From contig NZ_JAIGNM010000002.1 of assembly GCF_019711495.1 (NCBI RefSeq), positions 434,001 to 498,000 of the forward strand: a DNA stretch of 64,000 bases, given 5' to 3'. Positions 56,932 to 64,000 of this stretch are shown piece after piece. The notes beneath the pieces were generated by a model. That model worked only from the letters and a program-made list of their open reading frames with translations. It was not told the DNA's origin and ran no database searches. A program made the position numbers and the translations under genes. The stretch's first letter is position 1. Each line of letters starts with the position of its first letter. This stretch comes from Qipengyuania xiamenensis (GTDB lineage: Bacteria; Pseudomonadota; Alphaproteobacteria; Sphingomonadales; Sphingomonadaceae).

Positions 56932-57675
56932 TTACCGGGCGCCGGCTGCCTGCAAGATCGGTTCGAGGCCCTGCCACTGGTTTTCCTGCAGGCGGCGGCC
57001 GTTGAGGAAGAAGGTGGGGGTGCCCGTCACATTGAGTTCGTTGGCGGCGTTCCGCGAAGTCTCGGCGATCTGCGACACGTTCTCGCTATCGGAGAGGCAA
57101 GTGCGCGCCTGATCGGCAGAAATGCCGCGAGCCGCGAAGAATTCGATCAGGCCTGCCGCCTGCGCGAGGCCGAGGAAACGCTCTTCATACGGAGCTTCCA
57201 TGGCAGCACGATAGCTTGCATCGTTCACCTGCAGATTCTGGCTGAACTGTTCGAGCGACGCCCAAGCCTGGTCCGAAAGCGCATGGAAGCTTTCGGGAGT
57301 GCCGCACTGCACCAGAGTCGAGATCGTCACGTCGAGAGGATCGCGCAGGAGCGGACGAATTTCGTAGCTGACGACGCCGGTTTCGACATAGTCGTTCTGC
57401 AATGCGAGCGAACCGTTGGTCGCGAAGTAGGCGCAGGCACCGCAGGTGTGGCTGGCGAATTCGACGAGCTTTAGCGGGGCGTCGGGATTGCCGATCACGT
57501 AGCCGCCGTCATCGGTCTTGCTCGCGGTTTCGAGCCAGCTCTGTCCTTCGGGTGCGGGGATGGCGGCGATGGCATCGCCCTCGATAGCGCCTGCGGTGTC
57601 TTCCGCGGTTTCACCGCAAGCTGCCAGCGCGAGCGCCAGCGGAGCGGCAAGGGCGAAACGAAGGGTCTTGTTCAT
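56932..57675 (-). CDS. DsbA-like thioredoxin-fold lipoprotein
   Basis: The 247-aa protein has a lipobox LALAAC (C20) and a DsbA-type domain with the active site C78-G-A-C81 (HTCGACAYF), a helical insert and the cis-Pro loop GTPTFFLN. It would act on periplasmic or envelope disulfides. ATG 57675 follows AAAGAGGATT. Its paralogue at 57795-58511 lies just upstream. The CGAC site differs from the CPHC of classical DsbA, suggesting a different redox potential; this is inference. Confidence 0.88.
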   Translation of the reverse strand: MNKTLRFALAAPLALALAACGETAEDTAGAIEGDAIAAIPAPEGQSWLETASKTDDGGYVIGNPDAPLKLVEFASHTCGACAYFATNGSLALQNDYVETGVVSYEIRPLLRDPLDVTISTLVQCGTPESFHALSDQAWASLEQFSQNLQVNDASYRAAMEAPYEERFLGLAQAAGLIEFFAARGISADQARTCLSDSENVSQIAETSRNAANELNVTGTPTFFLNGRRLQENQWQGLEPILQAAGAR

Positions 57676-57794
57676 CGATAATCCTCTTTCGTGGACTGGA
57701 AAGACTATGCCACGCATGCGGTAAGGTGAAGCGCGGCCCGGGGCGTGTCCACAGGGCTATCCCCCGCAAATCCGCCTGTGAGGCCGCTTTAGAC

Positions 57795-58511
57795 CTATTG
57801 GAAATATGAATCGAGCACGGGCTGGAGGGTCTGCCAGTTATGTGCGTCGAGCCGGCTTTCTCCCATCAGGAATGTGGGCGTGCCGCGAAGTCCGAGCCGG
57901 TCGGCATCCGCATTGCTCCGGTCGACGATAGCCCTGGCCTCGTCGTAATCGGTAAGGCAGCTGTCGAGCTGGGTGCGCGAATAGCCGCGGCGTTCCATGA
58001 TCTCGTAGAAACCTAGGTCACTCGCGATCGCCTGTGCGCGCGAAGGGAAAGTTCCGAAATTCCAGCGTGCCTTCTGGGCCGGTGTCGCCTTATCCGCTGC
58101 CCCCATCCATTCGTCGAACTTGAAGATCAGCGCTTCGTGGTTGGCGAAAAACTTGTCCGGCGCGCCGCAGCGCACTGCGAGGGCTGCAGTCAGGTCGACC
58201 TGGTCGCGGATCAGGTGGCGGACTTCGTAGGAAACCTTGCCCGTGGGCACGTACAGCAGCTTGATCGCGCCTTCGCCGGTCTGCGCGAAATGCGCGCAGT
58301 GCGAGCAGGTGTAGCTCATGTATTCCACCAGACGCGCCTCGGCCTCGGGATTGCCGATCAGGTGCCCTCCCTCGGTCTCGGCGATTTGTGCGCCCCAATT
58401 GCCCTTTGGCTGGGAGGATGGAAGTTCGCTGCTTTGCGCGGTGGCGGTCACGGCGAGCAGTGATGCCGCTGCACCGAGGAGGGGGCGGGTCAGTCGGGAG
58501 AGTGCAAACAC
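57795..58511 (-). CDS. DsbA-like thioredoxin-fold exported protein
   Basis: The 238-aa protein has a signal peptide (LLGAAASLLAVTATAQ) and a DsbA-like domain with C69-S-H-C72 (YTCSHCAHF), then the cis-Pro GTPTFLMG. GTG 58511 is the start, 2 bases after the dciA stop. It is a paralogue of the downstream lipoprotein (56932-57675), sharing the pattern GNPEA..LVEYMSYTC. Together they probably handle disulfides in the periplasm. The exact oxidant or isomerase role is not known. Confidence 0.88.
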   Translation of the reverse strand: MFALSRLTRPLLGAAASLLAVTATAQSSELPSSQPKGNWGAQIAETEGGHLIGNPEAEARLVEYMSYTCSHCAHFAQTGEGAIKLLYVPTGKVSYEVRHLIRDQVDLTAALAVRCGAPDKFFANHEALIFKFDEWMGAADKATPAQKARWNFGTFPSRAQAIASDLGFYEIMERRGYSRTQLDSCLTDYDEARAIVDRSNADADRLGLRGTPTFLMGESRLDAHNWQTLQPVLDSYFQ

Positions 58512-58513
58512 TT

Positions 58514-59113
58514 TCAGTCTTTCCTGTCTTCGTCACTGCCAAAGCTGCGTGCCAGCGATTCAAGCACGGTGCGCAGCTCGGGATCTCCGATATCGCGCAG
58601 GCTGTCACCCAGTTCCATCGGGATCGGCTTTAGCGAGGGGGGAGCCTTTGCCCTGTTCCTGTCTTGCGGAGGCTTAACCGCACCTTGCCGCAGCTTGATC
58701 CGTGCCACGGCCTTGTAGCCGAAAAAGCGGTTCACGCGCTCGGTAATCTCGGGGAGGACCTGCTGGATCAGCGGTGCATGGGCGGGAAGGACGACCAGCT
58801 CGAGGATGCCTTCCGACTTCTCGCCCGGGGGGAAGCGGATCATTTCGGGCGTGCAGACGCGTGCATGCGTTTCACCTACTATCTCGGGCCAGCGGCTGAC
58901 GATCGAGCTCTGCACGAAGCCGAAGCGGCGGAAGGCCGGACGACCGATCTGCGGCATGAGATCGGAAATCGGCTTGGCCGCCCCGCCACGCGGACGTTCG
59001 TAAGGCTTTGCAGCCTTTTTCCGGCCTACCGCTTCGCTGCTTGAGGTCAGGGATTTCTTCCCCTTGCTCTTTTCTGTTTTTGGCTTGTCGCTTCCCATTG
59101 CGGCAGTGCTCAT
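58514..59113 (-). CDS. DciA-like DUF721 protein
   Basis: DciA (DUF721) recruits the replicative helicase DnaB in bacteria that lack DnaC. The 199-aa protein has a basic tail (TEKSKGKKSLTSSSEAVGRKKAAK) followed by the family core: FGFVQSSIVSRWPEIVGETHARVCTP, then the strand-rich LELVVLPAHAPLIQQVLPEITERVNRFFGY. ATG 59113 is used; a second ATG lies at 59098. It heads a minus-strand run of dsb-dsb-smc. It diverges from mutY with 14 bases between starts. Confidence 0.85.
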   Translation of the reverse strand: MSTAAMGSDKPKTEKSKGKKSLTSSSEAVGRKKAAKPYERPRGGAAKPISDLMPQIGRPAFRRFGFVQSSIVSRWPEIVGETHARVCTPEMIRFPPGEKSEGILELVVLPAHAPLIQQVLPEITERVNRFFGYKAVARIKLRQGAVKPPQDRNRAKAPPSLKPIPMELGDSLRDIGDPELRTVLESLARSFGSDEDRKD

Positions 59114-59127
59114 GCCATAGGCTTCGC

Positions 59128-60147
59128 GTGGCCGCCATAGTCTCCGAACAACTCCTCGACTGGTACGATGCGCATGCCCGCGACCTGCCGTGGCGTGCGC
59201 GACCGGGTGATCCGGCGCCCGATCCCTATCGCGTGTGGCTGTCCGAGGTCATGCTGCAGCAGACAACCGTCGCCGCGGTGAAGCCCTATTTCGAAGCATT
59301 CACGAGCCGTTGGCCGACCGTTGAGGACCTCGCCGCCTCACCCGAAGAAGACGTCATGGCTGCATGGGCGGGGCTGGGATATTACTCGCGCGCCCGCAAT
59401 CTCGTGAAAGCGGCGCGGGCGGTAGCTGAGCGGGGCGGTTTTCCCGAAACGGAAAAAGCCTTGCGCGAATTGCCGGGGCTTGGCGCCTATACGGCTGCAG
59501 CGGTCGCCGCGATCGCCTTCGACCGCAGGGCCGTGGTGGTCGATGCCAATGTCGAACGCGTGGTTTCGCGCCTGTTCGCAATCCGCGAGCCCTTGCCCGG
59601 ATCGCGCAAAGCCATCCGCACCTGTGCGGAGGAAATCACTCCCGACAGCCGGGCCGGCGATTTTGCGCAGGCAATGATGGATCTCGGCGCGACGATCTGC
59701 ACCTCCCGCGATCCCAAATGCCTGTTGTGCCCCCTCCAGACGGCCTGCCGCGGAAGGGCAGAGGGCGACCCGGCGTTGCTCCCGGTCAAAGCGCCGAAGA
59801 AGGCCAAACCCGTGCGTCAGGGCAAGGCGTGGTGGATCGAACGCGACAGTGCTGTCTGGCTCATCCGCCGCGAAGGGAAGGGCATGCTTGGCGGAATGCG
59901 CGCCTTGCCGGACGACGGCTGGTCCGCTGGTGGCGACGGGTCGGGCGCTCCGCCACTGGACGGGGAATGGCAGGGCGCGGGTGTGGTGCGCCATACCTTT
60001 ACGCATTTCGCGCTGGAACTGTCGGTCGAACGCCAGTCGACGCGGGAAGAGCCGCCGGGTCATGGCGAATGGTGGCCGGTGGACCAGCTCGAAGAAGCTG
60101 GCTTGCCGACCTTGTTCGCCAAAGCCGCGCGGCTTGTTCTGGCCTAG
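59128..60147 (+). CDS. mutY: A/G-specific adenine glycosylase MutY
   Basis: MutY removes adenine opposite 8-oxoguanine. The 339-aa protein has the SEVMLQQTTV catalytic Glu, the helix-hairpin-helix LPGLGAYTAAAV, the Asp in VDANVERVVSRL, and the [4Fe-4S] cysteines C191, C198, C201 and C207 (C-x6-C-x2-C-x5-C). The C-terminal half (VWLIRREGKGMLGGM) is the MutT-like 8-oxoG recognition domain. GTG 59128 is the likely start (after AGGCTTC); it lies 14 bases from the dciA start. Confidence 0.95.
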   Translation: MAAIVSEQLLDWYDAHARDLPWRARPGDPAPDPYRVWLSEVMLQQTTVAAVKPYFEAFTSRWPTVEDLAASPEEDVMAAWAGLGYYSRARNLVKAARAVAERGGFPETEKALRELPGLGAYTAAAVAAIAFDRRAVVVDANVERVVSRLFAIREPLPGSRKAIRTCAEEITPDSRAGDFAQAMMDLGATICTSRDPKCLLCPLQTACRGRAEGDPALLPVKAPKKAKPVRQGKAWWIERDSAVWLIRREGKGMLGGMRALPDDGWSAGGDGSGAPPLDGEWQGAGVVRHTFTHFALELSVERQSTREEPPGHGEWWPVDQLEEAGLPTLFAKAARLVLA

Positions 60148-60365
60148 ATAATCCCGCCGCCGATGCTCAGGCGGATCGCGGCAATCAGCAGCACCACGAG
60201 GCAGAAATTGCGCCCGCCGTTGCTGGACGACATCTGGCCGATGACGATGCCGATCACGATCAGCGGTAGCGCGAACCAGTTGGCCCAGCCGAGCAGCGGA
60301 ATGGTCGCCGGAATGACGATGACCAGCGATACGATCCCGAACAGGATAGAGAGTAGATTGAGCAT
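60144..60365 (-). CDS. Small membrane protein, unknown
   Basis: The 73-aa protein has a hydrophobic N-terminus (LNLLSILFGIVSLVIVIPATIPLLGW), a second segment (ALPLIVIGIVIG), and a Gly/Asn-rich loop before a third (CLVVLLIAAIRLSI). It is likely inner-membrane. Its stop overlaps the convergent mutY stop by four bases. ATG 60365. No family was recognised; short proteins like this are common. Confidence 0.6.
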   Translation of the reverse strand: MLNLLSILFGIVSLVIVIPATIPLLGWANWFALPLIVIGIVIGQMSSSNGGRNFCLVVLLIAAIRLSIGGGII

Positions 60366-60475
60366 GTGTCTTATATGGGTAGCACAGCGATCGATTGCAA
60401 GCGTTTCAATTCGCAATTGACCGTTCAGCTTCGCGTCCGCATCAAGGCGCGCAAACAAGTTTGGAGAGATACCCG

Positions 60476-61786
60476 ATGGCCTTTCGTGAATTCGATGCAC
60501 CGCAACTTTCCCGTCGTTCGCTGTTTCGTTCCGGTGCCTGGCTTTCGGTCGGTGCGGTTGCGGCTGGTGTCCCCGGGGCATCGGCGCTCATGGCGCATGA
60601 TATCGGTCACGCGTTTCCCGAGGTCGCCAAGCTGGCCGAACGCTACGTGTCGCAGCGCAAGGTCGCGAACCTGCTCGTCTACCTCGGCCGCGGTCAGGAC
60701 GACATGGCGCATACGGTCGGCGGCGGTAAGCTCGCCTTCGGAAGCGACTCCAATGTCGGCGAGGATTCGCTCTACCGTATCTATTCGATGACCAAGCCGA
60801 TTACCGGCATGGCGACCATGATGTGCATCGAGGACGGGCTTTTCGGCCTCGATACGCCTCTTGCCGAAATTCTGCCGGCTTTCTCGGACATGCAGGTGCT
60901 CAAGACGCCCGATGGTGCGCTCGACGATACCGTTCCGGCCGAAACGCAGATCACGATCCGACATCTGCTCACGCATACGGCGGGCCTCAGTTACATCATC
61001 GACGCCAAGGGCCCGCTGCTGGCCGCCTTTGCCGAGAACGGCCTCGTCGGTGGCAGGGTCAGCCGCATGCCGATCCCGGGCCTGCCCGAAGTCGATGCCG
61101 CACCCTCGCTCGAAGTATTCGCAGACCGGCTGGCGAAGCTGCCGCTGGTGGCACAGCCGGGCAAGAAGTGGATCTATTCGGCCAGCATCGACCTGCTCGG
61201 GCGCGTGATCGAAGTCGCCTCGGGCCAGAGCTTCGAGGACTTCCTGACCTCGCGCATCTTCGAACCCTGCGGCATGACGAGCACCTATTTCGCCGTCCCC
61301 GACAGCGAGCGGGCGCGCATGACCACGAACTATGGCTTCCTTGGCGAAATGCCGATCCCGATCGATCCTGGTCCGAGCTCCGTCTTCCTCGACAAGCCCA
61401 GTTTTCCCGCAGGCGGAGGCGGGCTCGTCTCCAGCCCGCGCGACTATGACCGCTTCCTGCGCATGCTCCTCGGCTACGGCCAGATCGACGGCGTGCAGGT
61501 CATGGAAAGCGATACCGTGCGCACCGGCGTTTCGAACATCCTGCCTGCCGGTGTCGACACGACCGGTTCCTGGATCGAAGGCGAAGGCTTCGGCGCAGGC
61601 GGTCGTTCGAGCAACGGCAGCTACGGCTGGGGCGGTGCGGCAGGCACGCTGGCCGCTGCCGATTTCCGCATGAACATGCGCACCGGCCTCTACACCCAGT
61701 ACATGCCGCCCGAGAAATATCCGATCAGGCAGCAATTTATCGAGGCTCTCGCCACCGACCTTATGGCCGCGAAAGCCGCTGCCTGA
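60476..61786 (+). CDS. Beta-lactamase-fold serine hydrolase (S12)
   Basis: The 436-aa protein starts with a twin-arginine signal (SRRSLFRSGAWLS) and continues with a class C beta-lactamase/esterase domain. The nucleophile S104 and K107 form YSMTK (SxxK), and YSAS near residue 236 is the probable second motif. Similar proteins include EstB esterases, 6-aminohexanoate dimer hydrolases and PBP-like enzymes; real beta-lactam activity is not implied. ATG 60476 follows TTTGGAGAGA. Its stop overlaps the nudC ATG by one base (TGATG), so they are coupled. Confidence 0.9.
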   Translation: MAFREFDAPQLSRRSLFRSGAWLSVGAVAAGVPGASALMAHDIGHAFPEVAKLAERYVSQRKVANLLVYLGRGQDDMAHTVGGGKLAFGSDSNVGEDSLYRIYSMTKPITGMATMMCIEDGLFGLDTPLAEILPAFSDMQVLKTPDGALDDTVPAETQITIRHLLTHTAGLSYIIDAKGPLLAAFAENGLVGGRVSRMPIPGLPEVDAAPSLEVFADRLAKLPLVAQPGKKWIYSASIDLLGRVIEVASGQSFEDFLTSRIFEPCGMTSTYFAVPDSERARMTTNYGFLGEMPIPIDPGPSSVFLDKPSFPAGGGGLVSSPRDYDRFLRMLLGYGQIDGVQVMESDTVRTGVSNILPAGVDTTGSWIEGEGFGAGGRSSNGSYGWGGAAGTLAAADFRMNMRTGLYTQYMPPEKYPIRQQFIEALATDLMAAKAAA

Positions 61787-62643
61787 TGCTGGCATTCACC
61801 GGATCGAGACTGGACCGCGCCGACCACGTCCGCGCAGACCCTGACCGACTGGCAGGCTACATGAACTGGAAGGCGCGGCTGCTCGCGCTGGACGGGCTGA
61901 TGCCGTCGCTCGATGACGAGGGCCGGCTGGCATGGGGCACGCTCGCCGATGCGGGCGAGGATGCCGAGCTGGTGTTCCTCGGGCTCGATGACGGCAAGGC
62001 CTGCTTTGCCGCCGTCCCGCCCAAGGGTGACGCCAGCCCGCGCATGGCGAACCCGCAGCTGTGGTCTTTGATGGCTACGCTCCAGCCGGACGACCTTGCG
62101 CTTTATGGCGGTGCGCGCAGCATCGTCGACTGGCACGCGCGCCACCGTTTCTGTGCGCAATGCGGCGGCGATACCAAGCTCGCCAAGGGCGGCTGGCAGC
62201 GAGACTGCACTGCTTGCGGCGCGAGCCATTTCCCGCGCACCGACCCGGTCACGATCATGCTGGTCGAATATGACGGCAAGCTGATGCTGGGCCGCGGTCT
62301 CGGCTGGCCGGAAGGCAGCTTCTCTGCCCTCGCGGGCTTCGTCGAACCGGGCGAGAGCATCGAAGAAGGCGTCGCGCGCGAAGTGCTGGAGGAAAGCGGC
62401 GTGAAGGTCCGCGACGTGTCCTACATCGCAAGCCAGCCGTGGCCTTTCCCAAGCCAGCTGATGATCGGCTGCCATGCCTATTCAGATGACGATGCGCTGA
62501 CCATCGACGAGACCGAGATGGCAGAGATCAACTGGTACACGCGCGACGAGGTGAAGGCGTCGCTGGCGGGCGAGGGGCCGTTCAGGGCGCCGCCAACCCA
62601 TGCTATAGCGCATCACCTGATGCATTGGTGGATCCACAAATGA
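61786..62643 (+). CDS. nudC: NADH pyrophosphatase NudC
   Basis: NudC cleaves NAD(H) and also removes NAD caps from RNA in E. coli. The 285-aa protein has the zinc ribbon CAQCGGD...CTACGAS, the Nudix box GFVEPGESIEEGVAREVLEESG and the SQPWPFPSQLM motif, the family signature. ATG 61786 overlaps the S12 hydrolase stop. It precedes a DsbA-type gene by 13 bases. A link to the hydrolase is not obvious. Confidence 0.95.
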   Translation: MLAFTGSRLDRADHVRADPDRLAGYMNWKARLLALDGLMPSLDDEGRLAWGTLADAGEDAELVFLGLDDGKACFAAVPPKGDASPRMANPQLWSLMATLQPDDLALYGGARSIVDWHARHRFCAQCGGDTKLAKGGWQRDCTACGASHFPRTDPVTIMLVEYDGKLMLGRGLGWPEGSFSALAGFVEPGESIEEGVAREVLEESGVKVRDVSYIASQPWPFPSQLMIGCHAYSDDDALTIDETEMAEINWYTRDEVKASLAGEGPFRAPPTHAIAHHLMHWWIHK

Positions 62644-62656
62644 AAGTGCTTGAGAA

Positions 62657-63355
62657 ATGAGTGGGCCGCGCAAACTCACGATCGACATCTGGTCCGACGT
62701 CATGTGCCCCTGGTGCCTCGTCGGCTGGGGCAACCTGAAGCAGGCGCTGGCACATCTCGACGGCGAACTCGACGCTGATATTCGCTGGCACGCTTTCGAG
62801 CTCAATCCCGACATGCCGGAGGAAGGCGAGGAGCGCACCGCGCATATCGCGCGCAAATACGGCCGCACGATCGAGCAGTCGAAACAGGTCCAGGGACAGA
62901 TGCGGCAAGCCGCCGAAGCTGCCGGTGTCAGCCTCGACTACGAGGGCGACGCGGAGCCCGCGCCCGATGCGATGATGTGGAACACATTCGCCGCGCACCG
63001 CCTGCTGACCTGGGTGATCGAGGAGCACGGGGCCGAGAAGCAGACCGAGCTCAAGCTCGCGCTGTTCGAAGCTCATTTCAATCAGCGCCGCCGCATCGGC
63101 GAGCGTGAGGTGTTGCTCGATGTGGCCGAAAAGGTCGGCCTCGACCGTTCAGTCGCCGCCGCCGCGCTCGACGATGAGGAACTCGCCCGCAAGACCCGCG
63201 TCGAGGAACGCGCCGCGATGGAGATGAACATCACCGGCGTGCCCGCGATGATCGTCGAAGGTCGCTTCATGATCCCCGGCGCGCAGCCGCCCGAGGCCTA
63301 TGTGAACGCGCTCAGACGCGTGGCGGAGAAGACAGCGGCCGTTGCCGAGGGCTGA
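62657..63355 (+). CDS. DsbA family oxidoreductase (FrnE-like)
   Basis: The 232-aa protein is a cytosolic DsbA-fold enzyme: DVMCPWCLVG (CPWC) near residues 14-21, a long helical insertion and the cis-Pro loop GVPAMIVEG. It resembles FrnE-type 2-hydroxychromene isomerase/disulfide isomerases. No signal peptide, unlike the two DsbA-like genes at 56932-58511. ATG 62657 has a weak Shine-Dalgarno. Substrate unknown; FrnE helps against oxidative stress in Deinococcus. Confidence 0.9.
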   Translation: MSGPRKLTIDIWSDVMCPWCLVGWGNLKQALAHLDGELDADIRWHAFELNPDMPEEGEERTAHIARKYGRTIEQSKQVQGQMRQAAEAAGVSLDYEGDAEPAPDAMMWNTFAAHRLLTWVIEEHGAEKQTELKLALFEAHFNQRRRIGEREVLLDVAEKVGLDRSVAAAALDDEELARKTRVEERAAMEMNITGVPAMIVEGRFMIPGAQPPEAYVNALRRVAEKTAAVAEG

Positions 63356-63462
63356 TGTCCCCTCACGACGCTGTTTCTTACCTCCTGAGCTGAATTTGCG
63401 CGGTGCCCGAGCCTGGGGCATGATGGCGTCGCCGTTCGGGCATCATGAGAGGGAGGTTTCGA

Positions 63463-63954
63463 ATGCAAAGGCAGTCGCGTGCATTGATGGGAGGGCTGGC
63501 AATTGCTGGCGTGCTGTTTTCACCCGCCTTGCGAGCCCAGGAAGCTTCGTCGTTACCCCAACCGCTGCAAGACAAGATCGCTGTCGCCAAAGAGGCTTGT
63601 GCCGATTTTGACGGCGGGGAATTCGCGCTCGAGTGGGGAGCGATTGAAAGGGTGGACCTTGATGGCGATCTGGTCGCCGACTGGGTCCTGAACGAAAGCG
63701 GCTTTGCGTGCTCCACTGCTGCATCGCTCTACGGTGGGACGGGCGGAAGCATGTCCCATTTCCTGGTCGACGGGCAGGTCAGTTCGTTACTCAACCAAGG
63801 CTGGGAAGTCGTGAGCCACGGGCGCTACCGAGTGGTCCTTGCCAAAGTACACGGATCGCAATGTGACGGGATCAACCCCACGCCGTGCGTGACCTCAAGC
63901 GTTTGGGACGGAGAAGCCAAGGAGTGGCGTTCGGCATCGGCGGATTGGGAGTGA
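63463..63954 (+). CDS. Exported protein of unknown function
   Basis: The 163-aa protein has a signal peptide (ALMGGLAIAGVLFSPALRAQ). The mature part has an aspartate-rich loop VDLDGDLVADW near residues 64-74, which fits calcium-binding loops in beta-propeller repeats, here once. Four Cys lie in it (KEACADF, GFACST, GSQCDG, PTPCVTS), so two disulfides are possible. ATG 63463 follows GAGGGAGG. No family was recognised. Nothing else is seen in the last 46 bases of the window. Confidence 0.6.
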   Translation: MQRQSRALMGGLAIAGVLFSPALRAQEASSLPQPLQDKIAVAKEACADFDGGEFALEWGAIERVDLDGDLVADWVLNESGFACSTAASLYGGTGGSMSHFLVDGQVSSLLNQGWEVVSHGRYRVVLAKVHGSQCDGINPTPCVTSSVWDGEAKEWRSASADWE

Positions 63955-64000
63955 CCCCTCCATCAAGACTGCCTTGCTGAGGCCTTTCCGCGGCGGGCCG

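Overview
The window is 64 kb of compact, GC-rich chromosomal DNA. It looks like a member of the Sphingomonadales, most likely the Erythrobacteraceae (Erythrobacter, Qipengyuania or Altererythrobacter type). Evidence: alphaproteobacterial gene orders (lptD-surA-pdxA, an F1-only ATP synthase operon without F0 genes, rpmF-plsX-fabH-ihfA-merR, dciA-dsbA-smc), a CobT-type chelatase subunit, and many DUFs common in this group (DUF2256, DUF2794, DUF4197, DUF4328). Genus is inferred; no rRNA, tRNA, insertion sequence, prophage, integrase or CRISPR array was found. No gap without a gene reaches 300 bases.

Layout. 1-4237 (minus): lptD-surA-pdxA, outer-membrane assembly plus vitamin B6 synthesis. 4338-8006 (plus): pepA, a DUF2256 protein, holC, a lipoprotein, ndk and an NTF2-like protein. 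8023-11471 (minus): sulfotransferase, small membrane protein, a purN fused to a YjbR domain, and purM. 11563-14544 (plus): exported protein, hda, cysE, DUF2794. 14606-18468 (minus): two membrane proteins, an SDR dehydrogenase, gph. 18524-20859 (plus): glmU, HNH protein, SOUL heme-binding protein. 20929-29193 (minus): S9 peptidase, an exported protein, and atpH-A-G-(lipoprotein)-D-C. 29400-35656: TauD-like dioxygenase, membrane-tethered trypsin-like protease, Ada, an unknown protein and an Fe-S photolyase. 35690-44311: priA, then a plus-strand run of DUF4197, transaldolase, cobT, nitroreductase, cysS and a 2-hydroxyacid dehydrogenase. 44312-48102: small regulators, an S24 repressor-like gene with a clear operator, a lipoprotein cytochrome c, an MBL hydrolase and a MAPEG protein. 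48336-51337: rpmF-plsX-fabH-ihfA-merR. 51341-59113 (minus): dciA, two DsbA-like proteins, smc, a methyltransferase and an M24 peptidase. 59128-63954: mutY, small membrane protein, S12 hydrolase, nudC, a FrnE-type DsbA and an exported protein.

Most genes are housekeeping: envelope building (lptD, surA, glmU, plsX, fabH), replication and repair (holC, hda, priA, dciA, smc, ihfA, mutY, ada, phrB), purine synthesis, energy, and cysteine supply and charging. The regions most worth a second look are the S24/HTH divergent pair with tandem dyads (44655-45685), the lipoprotein inside the ATP synthase operon (25824-26186), the PurN-YjbR fusion (9416-10381), the probable non-AUG starts of holC and the HNH gene, hairpins abutting start codons at 7593 and 50975, and the two-membrane-segment trypsin-like protease (30345-31913). 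I saw no convincing complete novel multi-gene system; the findings are candidates with stated tests. All family calls are from reading sequence motifs, not from database searches.
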